From Marinobacter salarius (GTDB lineage Bacteria > Pseudomonadota > Gammaproteobacteria > Pseudomonadales > Oleiphilaceae), in the NCBI RefSeq assembly GCF_032922745.1, contig NZ_CP136693.1, positions 186,001 through 250,000 of the forward strand: a DNA stretch of 64,000 bases. The letters are read 5' to 3'. Shown here one piece after another: positions 24,021 to 32,311 of this stretch. The notes beneath the pieces were generated by a model. It was not told where the DNA came from. It searched no databases and saw nothing but the letters and a program-made list of their open reading frames with translations. Numbering within the stretch: position 1 is the first letter of the stretch; each line of letters starts with the position of its first letter. A program made the position numbers and the translations under genes.

Positions 24021-25382
24021 ATGACAGAAACTCTGCTACTTAAAAATGCTCGCGTTATCGCCACCATGGACGACAACGACAGAGAGATCGAGAATGGTTA
24101 CATTCTGGTCCGCAACAACCGTATTGAAGCGGTCGGCGCTGCCGACGACTGCCCCGATACTGCAGATCGCACCATCGACCTGAAGGGTCATGTGGTGAGT
24201 CCGGGGCTGATCAATACCCATCACCACATGTTCCAGTCTCTGACTCGTGCGCTGCCCGCTGCACAGAATGGCGAGCTGTTCGACTGGCTGAGCGCCCTGT
24301 TTCCAGTCTGGCGAAACATCACCCCGGCCATGCAACGAGCTGCCAGCCGAACCGCCATGGCGGAGCTGATGCTATCGGGATGCACCACCGCCGCCGACCA
24401 CGCCTATCTGCATGTCAACGGCATCACTCTGGACGACAGTTTCCAGGCGGCCGCAGAAATGGGCATCCGTTTCCATGGCGCTCGGGGCGCCATGAGCCTG
24501 GGCCAGAGCAAGGGTGGGTTGCCACCGGATGAACTGGTGGAGCAGGATGAAAGTGCGATCCTCAAGGACATGTTGCGAGTCGTGGAAACACACCATGATC
24601 ACAGCCCGGACGCCATGGCTCGGGTGGCGCTGGCACCCTGTTCGCCATTTACCGTAACAACCGACCTGATGCGCGACGCCGCCACCATGGCCCGGTCATT
24701 GAAGGTAGGCTTACATACCCACACGGCGGAAAACTGGAAGGATCTGGCCTTCAGCCAGGAACGCTATGGCATGACGCCGACCGAATATACGGAAGAGGTC
24801 GGGTGGGTCGGAGAGGATGTCTGGCACGCCCACTGCGTACACCTGGATGACCCCGGCATTGCTCTGTTCGCTCGAACCGGTACTGGCGTCGCTCACTGCC
24901 CCTGCTCAAACATGCGATTAGCCTCAGGCATTGCCCCGGTCCGGAAAATGGTGGATGCCGGGGTAAAGGTGGGACTCGGCGTGGACGGCAGCTCCTCAAA
25001 TGATAGTGGCAACCTGCTGGATGAGGCACGCCTGGCCATGTTGTCAGCCCGCGTGAGGGATCAGGAGCCCGGCGCCATGACCGCCCGGGAAGCGCTGCGG
25101 ATCGCTACCCGTGGTGGCGCGGAAGTGCTCGGCCGGGGGGATGCCCTGGGCAGAATTCAGCCGGGCTACTGCGCGGACATCGTGGCTTTTCGCACCGATG
25201 ATATTGCCATGGCCGGCGGCCAGAGCGATCCACTGGCCTCGCTGGTGTTCTGCACACCACCGCGCGTGCAATGGAGCATCATCAATGGTCGTGTGGTGAT
25301 AGAAGAGGGCCACCTGCTGACCCGTTCCCTGCCTCACATCATTGAAGAACAGAACCGGATGGCGGAACAACTGATGGCTTAA
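24021..25382 (+). CDS. COG0402 amidohydrolase, probable 8-oxoguanine deaminase
   Basis: A 453-residue metal-dependent deaminase. Metal-binding INTHHHMFQSL (His-x-His near residue 68), the HTHTAENWKD segment, HCVHLDD and the acid in GVGVDGSSSNDSGN are all present. The segment HHHMFQSLTRALPAAQNGELFDWL resembles the characterised Pseudomonas 8-oxoguanine deaminase, which turns 8-oxoguanine into urate plus ammonia. That product would feed puuD at 59023. Related triazine hydrolases (AtzB-type) share the fold, so the assignment is probable rather than certain. Monocistronic, with its own operator and sigma-54 promoter. Confidence 0.78.
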   Translation: MTETLLLKNARVIATMDDNDREIENGYILVRNNRIEAVGAADDCPDTADRTIDLKGHVVSPGLINTHHHMFQSLTRALPAAQNGELFDWLSALFPVWRNITPAMQRAASRTAMAELMLSGCTTAADHAYLHVNGITLDDSFQAAAEMGIRFHGARGAMSLGQSKGGLPPDELVEQDESAILKDMLRVVETHHDHSPDAMARVALAPCSPFTVTTDLMRDAATMARSLKVGLHTHTAENWKDLAFSQERYGMTPTEYTEEVGWVGEDVWHAHCVHLDDPGIALFARTGTGVAHCPCSNMRLASGIAPVRKMVDAGVKVGLGVDGSSSNDSGNLLDEARLAMLSARVRDQEPGAMTAREALRIATRGGAEVLGRGDALGRIQPGYCADIVAFRTDDIAMAGGQSDPLASLVFCTPPRVQWSIINGRVVIEEGHLLTRSLPHIIEEQNRMAEQLMA

Positions 25383-25430
25383 CGTTCCATGCTGTCCGGG
25401 CGGTCGGTTACCGGACAGCAAGAGACCCCG

Positions 25431-25958
25431 TCACTCGCTTTTCAGACGGTGGTAACCCCGATCAAAGTAGACCAGACCACCGATATCATCCTGATGGCGG
25501 ACGTTCGCGACCTCACAGAACAGAATGTCGTGAGTACCCACACTTACCCGCTTGCTCACGGTGCAGTCGAAGCTCACCAGCGCCTCTTCCAATACCGGTG
25601 CGCCGGTGACCGCGGTGCTCCAGGTTGCGCCGGCAAAGCGCTGTTCCATGGTCGTTTTGCTGCCGAACAGATTCGATAAATCGGATTGGTGATCAGCCAG
25701 CGTGTTGACGCAGATGCTGTCATTCTGCCGGAAGGCGTCGTACACCGATGCGCCACGGTTCAGGCACACCAACAGGGTAGGCGGCTCGTCGCAAACGCTG
25801 CAGACAGCCGTAGCAGTGAATCCCGCTCGACCACCCGGCCCATCGGTAGTGACAACATTGACGGCTGCGGCCAGGGTGGACATGGCATTGCGGAACGACT
25901 GCTTGTCCACGAGCGGCGGCATGGTGAGCACCTCACGAAGTTGCGGTTGAGATTTCAT
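25431..25958 (-). CDS. rutF: RutF flavin reductase
   Basis: About 175 residues. It supplies reduced FMN to RutA. It matches RutF through the segments FRNAMSTLAAAVNVVTTDGP, AGFTATAVCSVCDEPPTLLV and VSVGTHDILFCEV. The second of two adjacent ATGs (25958) is 6 nt after AAGGAG and was chosen over the first and over the longer reading that overlaps rutE. It is the last gene of the rut operon. Confidence 0.95.
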   Translation of the reverse strand: MKSQPQLREVLTMPPLVDKQSFRNAMSTLAAAVNVVTTDGPGGRAGFTATAVCSVCDEPPTLLVCLNRGASVYDAFRQNDSICVNTLADHQSDLSNLFGSKTTMEQRFAGATWSTAVTGAPVLEEALVSFDCTVSKRVSVGTHDILFCEVANVRHQDDIGGLVYFDRGYHRLKSE

Positions 25959-25968
25959 CATTCTCTCC

Positions 25969-26559
25969 TTATGCCAGTCGGCAAGCGTTGTCGAATTCCA
26001 GGCGAGGCAATCTGCCATAGACCTTGTCCGGATTGCCGTGGCCAAGGTTGATCAGAAGATTGACTTTCCACGTATTCCCAGCGAAGAACGCCTCATTGAC
26101 CTTGCCAGGATCAAAGCCGGACATTGGCCCGGTATCCAGGCCCAGCGACCGGGCAGCCAGTATCAGGTAGGCAGCCTGCATTGAACTGTTACGAAATGCA
26201 GTTTCGTAAGCCATTTCGGGGCTGCTGGTAAACCAGCTTCGAGCATCGCCATGGGGAAACAACTCGGGCAGTCGCTCGTAAAACTCTTCGTCATAAGCCA
26301 CGATCACCGTGACCGGAGCACTCATTGTCTTGTCCAGGTTACCGCTGGACAGACAGGGCGCCAGTTTCTCCTTTCCAGCGGCACTTCTGACAAACACAAA
26401 TCGAGCCGGGCTGCAGTTGGCAGATGTCGGGCCCATTTTCACCAGGTCGTATAACGCCCGGAGCGTGTCTTCCGGGATGGACTGATCCAACCAGCCATTG
26501 TGGGTGCGCGCCTCGGTAAACAGTTGACCGAGGGCCTTTTCATCAAGTTGTTGGCTCAT
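25969..26559 (-). CDS. rutE: RutE, malonic semialdehyde reductase (nitroreductase family)
   Basis: A 196-residue flavin enzyme that reduces malonic semialdehyde, the toxic end product of uracil breakdown, to 3-hydroxypropionate. It has the RutE opening ALGQLFTEARTHNGWLD, the flavin-contact segment GPTSANCSPARFVF and the LGLDTGPMSGFD motif. The gene overlaps rutD by 4 nt. Confidence 0.95.
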   Translation of the reverse strand: MSQQLDEKALGQLFTEARTHNGWLDQSIPEDTLRALYDLVKMGPTSANCSPARFVFVRSAAGKEKLAPCLSSGNLDKTMSAPVTVIVAYDEEFYERLPELFPHGDARSWFTSSPEMAYETAFRNSSMQAAYLILAARSLGLDTGPMSGFDPGKVNEAFFAGNTWKVNLLINLGHGNPDKVYGRLPRLEFDNACRLA

Positions 26560-27392
26560 AGGGCCTCCTGGGTGGTTAACGCCGCTGCGGGCAAACGATG
26601 TTTCCTGAGGTGATCGAGCATCAGTTCATTGAACCGTTCAACCTCTGTGACATTGACCCCATGACCACCTTCGGGCAGAAGCCGAATGCTGGAATTTGGC
26701 AGACGGGCCGCCAGCTTCTGGGAACAGGTCCAAGGCACCAATGAGTCATCACGGGTCGCAAGCACGAGCGTCTCTGCACGCACTTTGGCCAGCTCCTGCG
26801 CAGCCGGTTGCCAGGCCAGAAGCGCCGCGATGCGCCTTAGAACATTTGCCGGAGGCGGGAAACTGGCCAACGCATGAGAAGACTCCTGCTCCAGCCACTC
26901 AGTGTTGGCGGCTATCCATACCGGCGTGTACAGGAACAGAGGCTGGGCTTCGAGATACGCCTCAGGCCCGGAATTCAGCAGTAACTTCCTGCGCACCGAG
27001 AAGCATCGCCGGGAATGCGCATTGGGTTCTGACCAGGCGTTGATTAACAGCAGGCTGGCAACCAACTCCGGCGACCGTCGCGCCAACTCCAGACCGATCA
27101 GCCCGCCCAGTGCATGACCAATGAAATGCACCGGCCCGGACACCTGATCCTCCAGCAACCCGCCAAGCTCTGCCGCCATCGCTTCAACCGTGTAGAGCTC
27201 CGGGATTTCACCCCGGCTGCGCCCGGTGCCGAAATGGTCATAGACCAGCACCCGATAATACTTGGTTAGAGCGGGCAACTGAGCCGCCCAGTAATTCCTT
27301 GACCCACCGAGCCCGGCACTGAGCACGACGAGCTCACCGTCGGCCGGGCCATGGATTTCCCAATAAAGTGAGCTTACGGCACCAGTCATCAT
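26556..27392 (-). CDS. rutD: RutD aminoacrylate hydrolase
   Basis: A 278-residue alpha/beta-hydrolase-fold protein that speeds loss of ammonia from 3-aminoacrylate in the rut pathway. It has LSAGLGGSRNYWAAQLPAL at the N-terminus, the GHALGG elbow (an Ala in place of the usual Ser nucleophile, as expected for this family) and a C-terminal EGGHGVNVTE. The start overlaps the rutC stop (ATGA). Confidence 0.93.
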   Translation of the reverse strand: MMTGAVSSLYWEIHGPADGELVVLSAGLGGSRNYWAAQLPALTKYYRVLVYDHFGTGRSRGEIPELYTVEAMAAELGGLLEDQVSGPVHFIGHALGGLIGLELARRSPELVASLLLINAWSEPNAHSRRCFSVRRKLLLNSGPEAYLEAQPLFLYTPVWIAANTEWLEQESSHALASFPPPANVLRRIAALLAWQPAAQELAKVRAETLVLATRDDSLVPWTCSQKLAARLPNSSIRLLPEGGHGVNVTEVERFNELMLDHLRKHRLPAAALTTQEAL

Positions 27393-27775
27393 TTACCTAC
27401 GTGCGCAATACTGGCGATTTCAACCAATGCATCCGGCTTCACCAGGCCACATTGAATGCAATAACGGGCCGGTTTCTCTCCCGGAAAGTACTCGGCATAC
27501 ACCTTGTTGACCGCCGCGTAGTTGTCCCAGTCGGTGACCATGATCATGTTGAAGGTAACGTCGTCCATGGTTCCGCCCGCCGCTTCAACAACGCCTTTGA
27601 TGATCTCCAGTACGTGCCGGGTCTGGGCTTCTGCGTCGCCGACGTGAACCACGTTGGTGTCCTTGTCAAACGGCAAAGTCCCGGAAACGTACACAACGCC
27701 ATCGGCCATGGAGCCGGGGACGTAAGGAGCCAGCGGTTTTCCTGAACCTGCGGGAATAATGGAAGTCTTTGGCAT
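27389..27775 (-). CDS. rutC: RutC 3-aminoacrylate deaminase (RidA family)
   Basis: A 128-residue RidA/YjgF-fold protein that acts on the aminoacrylate intermediate of uracil breakdown. It begins MPKTSIIPAGSGKPLAPYVP, has GVVYVSGTLPFD and the RidA active-site region GEKPARYCIQC. The ATG at 27775 lies 16 nt after rutB; the longer frame runs into rutB and was rejected. Confidence 0.95.
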   Translation of the reverse strand: MPKTSIIPAGSGKPLAPYVPGSMADGVVYVSGTLPFDKDTNVVHVGDAEAQTRHVLEIIKGVVEAAGGTMDDVTFNMIMVTDWDNYAAVNKVYAEYFPGEKPARYCIQCGLVKPDALVEIASIAHVGK

Positions 27776-27791
27776 GGTGTATCTCCGTCTT

Positions 27792-28562
27792 TTATGCAGC
27801 TGTGGATTCAGTTTGAGCTGTTTCTGCGTCGCCTGTAGCGCCGCCGAAGGTCTGGCAGAAATCTTCTGTGCTGGACACCCAGCCGAAGAACGTTTCAATG
27901 TTGTACAACGCGGCCTGCTGGATGAACTCCGGGCCAGCCTGGTGCGTGGCATCGGCCAGAACCACCCCGAAGTACTCCAGGAAAAAGCCGTCTCTCAGGG
28001 TCGATTCAACACAGACGTTGGTCGCGATGCCGGTAAAGATCAGGTTGCGAATACCCCGACTGCGCAGAATGCTGTCAAACGAGGTGTTGAAGAAACCGCT
28101 GTAACGGGGCTTGGGTATGACTATATCGCCGGGCTGTGGCTGAAGTTCCTCCACCAGATCATAGTCCCAGGTACCCTTGGCAAGAAGGCTGCCATTGAGT
28201 TCCGGTTTCTTACGCATGGTTTTCAGGGCATTGGATTTGTACCAGTTCGGGGAACCGGGGCCACCAGCTTCAACGTACTCTGGGTCCCAGCCGTTCTGGA
28301 AGAAAATCACCGGAATGCCTGCCGCCCGCGCCACAGCGATCGCCTTTTTGATCTGCTGGATGACAGGTCCGGTTGTGGAAACGTCGAAGCCGGCCCGGTC
28401 CAGATAACCTCCGATCGTGGAATACGCGTTCTGCATATCCACCACGACCAGCGCCGACTCACTGGCGCGGACATTCAGGGCTTCCGGTTTTCCCGGCAAT
28501 TCCAGAACAGGTTCCGCGCCGGTATTCAGGATGTAGCCCGATTGCTCCGTTTCGATGTTCAT
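27792..28562 (-). CDS. rutB: RutB ureidoacrylate/peroxyureidoacrylate amidohydrolase
   Basis: A 256-residue isochorismatase-fold cysteine hydrolase that releases carbamate from (peroxy)ureidoacrylate. The catalytic triad is Asp42 (VVDMQNAY), Lys151 (IPKPRYSGF) and Cys184 (ATNVCVES). The C-terminus is about 25 residues longer and Ala/Thr-rich compared with E. coli RutB. It overlaps rutA by 4 nt. Confidence 0.95.
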   Translation of the reverse strand: MNIETEQSGYILNTGAEPVLELPGKPEALNVRASESALVVVDMQNAYSTIGGYLDRAGFDVSTTGPVIQQIKKAIAVARAAGIPVIFFQNGWDPEYVEAGGPGSPNWYKSNALKTMRKKPELNGSLLAKGTWDYDLVEELQPQPGDIVIPKPRYSGFFNTSFDSILRSRGIRNLIFTGIATNVCVESTLRDGFFLEYFGVVLADATHQAGPEFIQQAALYNIETFFGWVSSTEDFCQTFGGATGDAETAQTESTAA

Positions 28563-29662
28563 ACGGCCTGCTCCAGTTCCTGGTTGATATGTACCCGCGT
28601 TTTCATCAGCGGCTGAATGTACTTGCCGAAGTCCTCAATGCCCTGAACGAAATCGTCAAAGGTCAGCATTACGCCACTGACACCCTCAACCGTACCTACT
28701 TCATCCAGCATCCGAGCGACACTCTCGTAGGAACCTACCAGGGTGCCCATATTGATGTTCACTGCGGACGTCGGATCTGCCATCTGACGGATGTTGGTAT
28801 CGGATTTGGACTTCTTGTCCGCGGCACCCTGTTCACCGAGCCAGGCCACCGCCTCTTCATCGACACCTTCCTTGTAGGATTCCCACTTGGCCCGCGCCGC
28901 TTCATCAGTTTTGTCGGCAATCAGCATGAACAGGGCGACGGAACTGACCTCCCGCTGGGCTTCTTCGGTAGCCTTAACCAGGCGCTCAACGGTTGGCGCA
29001 AAGGCAGTTGGCGTGTTCACCCCTTTACCAAAGCAGAAGTTGTAATCGGCATATTTGGCGGTAAACGCCATCCCGGCCTCACTCTGCCCGGCACAAATAA
29101 CTTTCATGTCGGCCTGCGGTACGGGGCTAACACGACAATCATCCATCTGGAAGTGCTCGCCTTTGAAATCACTGTGGCCAGTCGCCCAGAGATCCCGCAG
29201 CACCTGGGCATATTCACCAAGATACTCATAGCGGGAGCCGAAGAATTCATCGCCCGGCCATAGCCCCATCTGGGAGTATTCCGGTTTCTGCCAGCCCGTC
29301 ACCAGGTTCACCCCGAAACGACCATTGGAGATGGAATCAATGGTGGAGGCCATACGAGCAACGATGGCCGGCGGCATGGTCAGTGTTGCCGCAGTGGCGA
29401 ATAACTGGATTTTGCTGGTGACTGCAGCAAGGCCCGCCATCAAGGTGAACGACTCCAGATTGTGCTCCCAGAATTCAGTTTCACCGCCGAACCCGCGCAG
29501 CTTGATCATCGACAGCGCGAAGTCGAAGCCGTAGCCCTCTGCTTTCTGGGTAATCTCCCTGTTCAACTCGAACGTCGGCATGTACTGAGGCGCGTTCTTC
29601 GAGATCAGCCAACCATTGTTGCCGATGGGAATGAAGACGCCGATATTCATCTGTTCGCTCAT
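28559..29662 (-). CDS. rutA: RutA pyrimidine monooxygenase
   Basis: About 367 residues, a luciferase-like FMN monooxygenase that opens the uracil ring between N3 and C4 with O2, giving peroxyureidoacrylate. It matches RutA over its length, for example NIGVFIPIGNNGWLIS, ALSMIKLRGFGGETEFW and the VNLVTGWQKPEYSQMG segment. The ATG at 29662 is 7 nt after AAGGAG. First gene of rutABCDEF; rutG (the uracil permease of E. coli) is absent. Confidence 0.97.
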   Translation of the reverse strand: MSEQMNIGVFIPIGNNGWLISKNAPQYMPTFELNREITQKAEGYGFDFALSMIKLRGFGGETEFWEHNLESFTLMAGLAAVTSKIQLFATAATLTMPPAIVARMASTIDSISNGRFGVNLVTGWQKPEYSQMGLWPGDEFFGSRYEYLGEYAQVLRDLWATGHSDFKGEHFQMDDCRVSPVPQADMKVICAGQSEAGMAFTAKYADYNFCFGKGVNTPTAFAPTVERLVKATEEAQREVSSVALFMLIADKTDEAARAKWESYKEGVDEEAVAWLGEQGAADKKSKSDTNIRQMADPTSAVNINMGTLVGSYESVARMLDEVGTVEGVSGVMLTFDDFVQGIEDFGKYIQPLMKTRVHINQELEQAV

Positions 29663-29737
29663 GGGGTTCTCCTTGATGTTTCCGGTCTGATGGCGCACTC
29701 GGGCCACCACCTGTGACTCACGTTCCCCAACAGCAAC

Positions 29738-29751
29738 GCATAATGTCGGCC
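29738..29751 (-). promoter_or_regulatory. Sigma-54 (-24/-12) promoter of rutA
   Basis: Read leftwards TGGCCGACATTATGCG: GG at 29751-29750, ten bases, GC at 29739-29738. The predicted start is about 29726, 64 nt before the rutA ATG. In E. coli the rut operon is also NtrC-controlled. Confidence 0.65.
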
Positions 29752-29802
29752 ATAATGCTTTTTATTATTACAAATCAATTACCTGCAACTTTTCACTTAA
29801 TA

Positions 29803-29826
29803 ATTTCAGACCATTTGGTCTGAAAT
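29803..29826. promoter_or_regulatory. Perfect 24-bp RutR-type palindrome between rutA and rutR
   Basis: Arms ATTTCAGACCA (29803-29813) and TGGTCTGAAAT (29816-29826) are exact inverse complements around TT. The core AGACCA-TT-TGGTCT differs from most other operators here (TGACCA-NN-TGGTCA) at the outer base of each half. It lies about 80-100 nt upstream of the predicted rutA start and 124 nt before rutR. Confidence 0.85.
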
Positions 29827-29828
29827 AG

Positions 29829-29845
29829 AGCACTCGGTTTGTGCA
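29829..29845. promoter_or_regulatory. NtrC-like site upstream of rutA
   Basis: AGCACTCGGTTTGTGCA fits the NtrC pattern TGCAC-N7-GTGCA with one end mismatch. It is centred about 110 nt upstream of the predicted rutA start, the usual enhancer distance. It directly follows the RutR-type palindrome. Confidence 0.6.
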
Positions 29846-29949
29846 CTGCGGGCGTTTTTGGGGCAAACCGGCTGATCGCATCTAAAAGACCTATTCACCG
29901 AGAAATCCGGTGCTAGAATGAGCGTCCGGTCAATCCAGCGGAGAACTAC

Positions 29950-30642
29950 GTGAGCGTCATCAGAAAGGGCAAGGAAACAGCCAGCGAGGGCAAACGGAAG
30001 CCACAGCGGGTTCCCTCCGCTGCGGCGCTCAATAGAAGAATGCGCAATAGCGAGAAGAAACGGGCAACTATTCTGGATGCTGCGCTAAGCACCTTCTCGA
30101 AATACGGATTGCACGGCGCCAGTATCGACCAGATTGCACTTCAGGCCGATGTATCCAAAACCAACCTCTTCTATTACTTCAGCAGTAAAGAAGAGCTCTA
30201 CGTCAGCGTACTTCGAGAGCTTCTGGATTTATGGCTCAAACCGCTGCGGGCATTCACGGTCGAGCAGGATCCTATAGAGGCCATCAGGGACTACGTTCGG
30301 GTCAAGCTGGAGTTTTCGAGGGACCACCCCGCCGAATCCCGACTGTTCTGCATGGAAGTCATGCAGGGCGCGCCGTTAATGCTGACCGAACTGCAACAGC
30401 CACTGCACGATCTGGTCGAGAACAAAATAGAGGTTATCCAGACCTGGATTGATCAGGGCAAACTGGCGCCCGTAGAGCCTTACCACCTGGTTTTTTCGCT
30501 ATGGGCGACCACCCAGCACTACGCCGACTTTCGCGTACAGGTAGAAGCCGTTGCCGGGAAAACGCTGGAAGATCCGGGCTTCTTTCAGGAAACCCTCAGT
30601 AGCCTCGAAACCATCATTCTTAACGGCGTCCGCCCCCGCTGA
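29950..30642 (+). CDS. rutR: RutR-like TetR-family regulator (copy 1)
   Basis: A 230-residue TetR-type repressor, divergent from rutA. The helix-turn-helix is at about residues 38-80 (ATILDAALSTFSKYGLHG, then SIDQIALQADVSKTNLFYYF). The C-terminal domain has FCMEVMQGAPLML and TTQHYADF, typical of RutR, whose E. coli member releases DNA on binding uracil or thymine. A Lys/Arg-rich N-terminal extension of about 30 residues precedes the DNA-binding domain. The start is GTG at 29950, 4 nt after GGAGAA. Operators at 29803 and 30716 flank the gene. Confidence 0.92.
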   Translation: MSVIRKGKETASEGKRKPQRVPSAAALNRRMRNSEKKRATILDAALSTFSKYGLHGASIDQIALQADVSKTNLFYYFSSKEELYVSVLRELLDLWLKPLRAFTVEQDPIEAIRDYVRVKLEFSRDHPAESRLFCMEVMQGAPLMLTELQQPLHDLVENKIEVIQTWIDQGKLAPVEPYHLVFSLWATTQHYADFRVQVEAVAGKTLEDPGFFQETLSSLETIILNGVRPR

Positions 30643-30715
30643 TCGGAGAGCAGCTCGTTCCCCGAAACTCTCCTGCCCCTAATTTGGGCTCAAAGTAGAA
30701 CCATACGCTCTAATT

Positions 30716-30731
30716 TAGACCATTTGATCCG
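30716..30731. promoter_or_regulatory. RutR-type operator upstream of the 30881 operon
   Basis: TAGACCATTTGATCCG shares the AGACCATTTG left part and centre with the rutA-rutR palindrome; the right arm is degenerate. It lies about 80-95 nt upstream of the predicted start at 30810. Confidence 0.65.
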
Positions 30732-30784
30732 GGTCAATTTTTCATAAACCACTAACTGATTGTTTTTTAACAAAATCGAAAAAT

Positions 30785-30798
30785 GGCACGCTTGCTGC
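30785..30798 (+). promoter_or_regulatory. Sigma-54 (-24/-12) promoter of the 30881-38403 operon
   Basis: TGGCACGCTTGCTGCTA: GG at 30785-30786, ten bases, GC at 30797-30798. The -24 box TGGCACG is a perfect match. Confidence 0.82.
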
Positions 30799-30880
30799 TA
30801 CGTCAATCAGCGAGCGAGAACGACTCCTTTGTTTTTTATCCGGGCCCTTCTCGCAAAACTGAATTGAAGGAGGTTGTGCC

Positions 30881-31891
30881 ATGCAGTTGCAACACGTACC
30901 AACGATCGACCTTGCCCCTTACTTCGAAGGCACCCCTGAAGGGAAGGCCCAGGTGGCGAAGGAGGTTGACAGGGCCTGTAAGGATATTGGTTTCCTGGTC
31001 ATCACCAACCACGGAATTCCCAGCGAACTGGTGGATCGCGTCTATTCACTGAGCCGCAAGTTTTTCAACCAGCCCATGATCGAAAAGCGGAAAGTGGATC
31101 GTCCCAGCCCTGATATGGTGCGCGGTTATAGTGCCATTGCCGAAGAAAGCCTGTCCTATTCGATGGAAGAAGCCGCGCCGGGAGACCTGAAAGAATCCTT
31201 TTCCATCGGGCCCACAGACGTACCGGACGACGAGTACCACCGGGGCGCCGCCGCAGGCCCTCACTTTGCGCCGAATGTGTGGCCGGAAACCATTGAAGGC
31301 TTCAAAGAAGCCTACTCAGACTATTTCGATGCCATGAGCGACCTGGCCCGTTCGCTGATGCGTATTTTTGCCCTCTCCCTCAAGCTGGACGAGCATTTCT
31401 TCGACGACAAGATCGACAAAGAAATCAGCATGCTGCGCACCCTCAGCTACCCCAACATGGGGACAAACATTGAAGCTGGCCAGATGCGTGCAGGGGCCCA
31501 TACCGACTATGGCAGCCTGACCATTGTCAAACCCGACAACTCACCGGGTGGTTTGCAGGTATGCAACCAGAACGGGGAGTGGGTCAGCGTGCCCTATGTG
31601 GAGGGCAGTTTCGCGGTCAATATTGGCGACCTCATGATGCGATGGACCAATGACCAGTGGATCTCGACCCTCCACCGTGTTGTCAATCCGCCGCTGGACG
31701 CCAAGACCGCCGAGCCGCGCCAGTCCATTGTCTTTTTCCACCAGCCAAACTACGACGCCATGATCGAATGTCTGCCCAGTTGTCTGGACGAAGCTGGCAA
31801 AGGCAAATACCCGGCTGTCAGCTCCGGTGACCACCTGAAATCCAAATTCGTCAAACAGACAACCTTTGGTGGCACCCAGGAGGTGGCTTGA
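30881..31891 (+). CDS. Isopenicillin N synthase-like 2OG-Fe(II) oxygenase (copy 3)
   Basis: A 336-residue dioxygenase. Iron ligands are His207 and Asp209 (AHTDYGS) and the distal His in STLHRVV; the 2OG site is Arg-x-Ser in PRQSIVFF. The N-terminal region (QHVPTIDLAPYFEGTP, then GFLVITNHGIP) is standard for the family. It is the first gene of an eight-gene operon with a BMP-type importer, a short-chain reductase and a RutB-like hydrolase. The start follows AAGGAGG. Role inferred: first oxidative attack on the imported compound; the substrate is not known. Confidence 0.86.
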   Translation: MQLQHVPTIDLAPYFEGTPEGKAQVAKEVDRACKDIGFLVITNHGIPSELVDRVYSLSRKFFNQPMIEKRKVDRPSPDMVRGYSAIAEESLSYSMEEAAPGDLKESFSIGPTDVPDDEYHRGAAAGPHFAPNVWPETIEGFKEAYSDYFDAMSDLARSLMRIFALSLKLDEHFFDDKIDKEISMLRTLSYPNMGTNIEAGQMRAGAHTDYGSLTIVKPDNSPGGLQVCNQNGEWVSVPYVEGSFAVNIGDLMMRWTNDQWISTLHRVVNPPLDAKTAEPRQSIVFFHQPNYDAMIECLPSCLDEAGKGKYPAVSSGDHLKSKFVKQTTFGGTQEVA

Positions 31892-31892
31892 T

Positions 31893-32279
31893 ATGGGGAC
31901 GCTCTCTTACGTCAATGTTTTCGCCAAAGATATAGAAGCCCTCAGTGTTTTTTACCGGGATCTGTTCGGATTCAAGGAAATTCCGGAGATCCGTTCACCC
32001 ATCTTCCGCGGCCTGGACACGGGGCGCTCCTGCATCGGTTTCAATGCGCTGGATGCCTACGAACTGCTCAAGCTCGATGATTACTCGGACACAAAAGGCT
32101 GCAAGTTCCTGTTGAACATTGATGTGGACAGCAAGGAAGAGGTGGACGAGTACGTTCCCAAAGCTCTCACCTCTGGTGCAACGCTCATCAAAGAGCCCTA
32201 CACCACCTATTACAACTGGTACCAGGCTGTAATGCTGGACCCGGAAGGTAACGTTTTCCGAATCAATCACATGATGTAG
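31893..32279 (+). CDS. VOC-family (glyoxalase/dioxygenase fold) protein
   Basis: A 128-residue single-domain vicinal-oxygen-chelate protein with two beta-alpha-beta3 modules (LSYVNVFAKDIEALSVFYRD at the N-terminus; YQAVMLDPEGNVFRI at the C-terminus). Single-domain VOC proteins work as dimers and include isomerases, lyases, dioxygenases and binding proteins. The start lies one base after the oxygenase stop and 8 nt after AGGAGGT. Its place between the oxygenase and the importer suggests a step on the ring-oxidation product; the reaction is unknown. Confidence 0.85.
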   Translation: MGTLSYVNVFAKDIEALSVFYRDLFGFKEIPEIRSPIFRGLDTGRSCIGFNALDAYELLKLDDYSDTKGCKFLLNIDVDSKEEVDEYVPKALTSGATLIKEPYTTYYNWYQAVMLDPEGNVFRINHMM

Positions 32280-32311
32280 AGCCGTTTCTCCCAACCAAAG
32301 GAAGTACCAAC

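Noticed and set aside
26556..27392. RutD read as a broken hydrolase because the nucleophile Ser is Ala (GHALGG)
   Set aside because: RutD proteins are known to lack a standard Ser nucleophile in this elbow, so the change is normal for the family.
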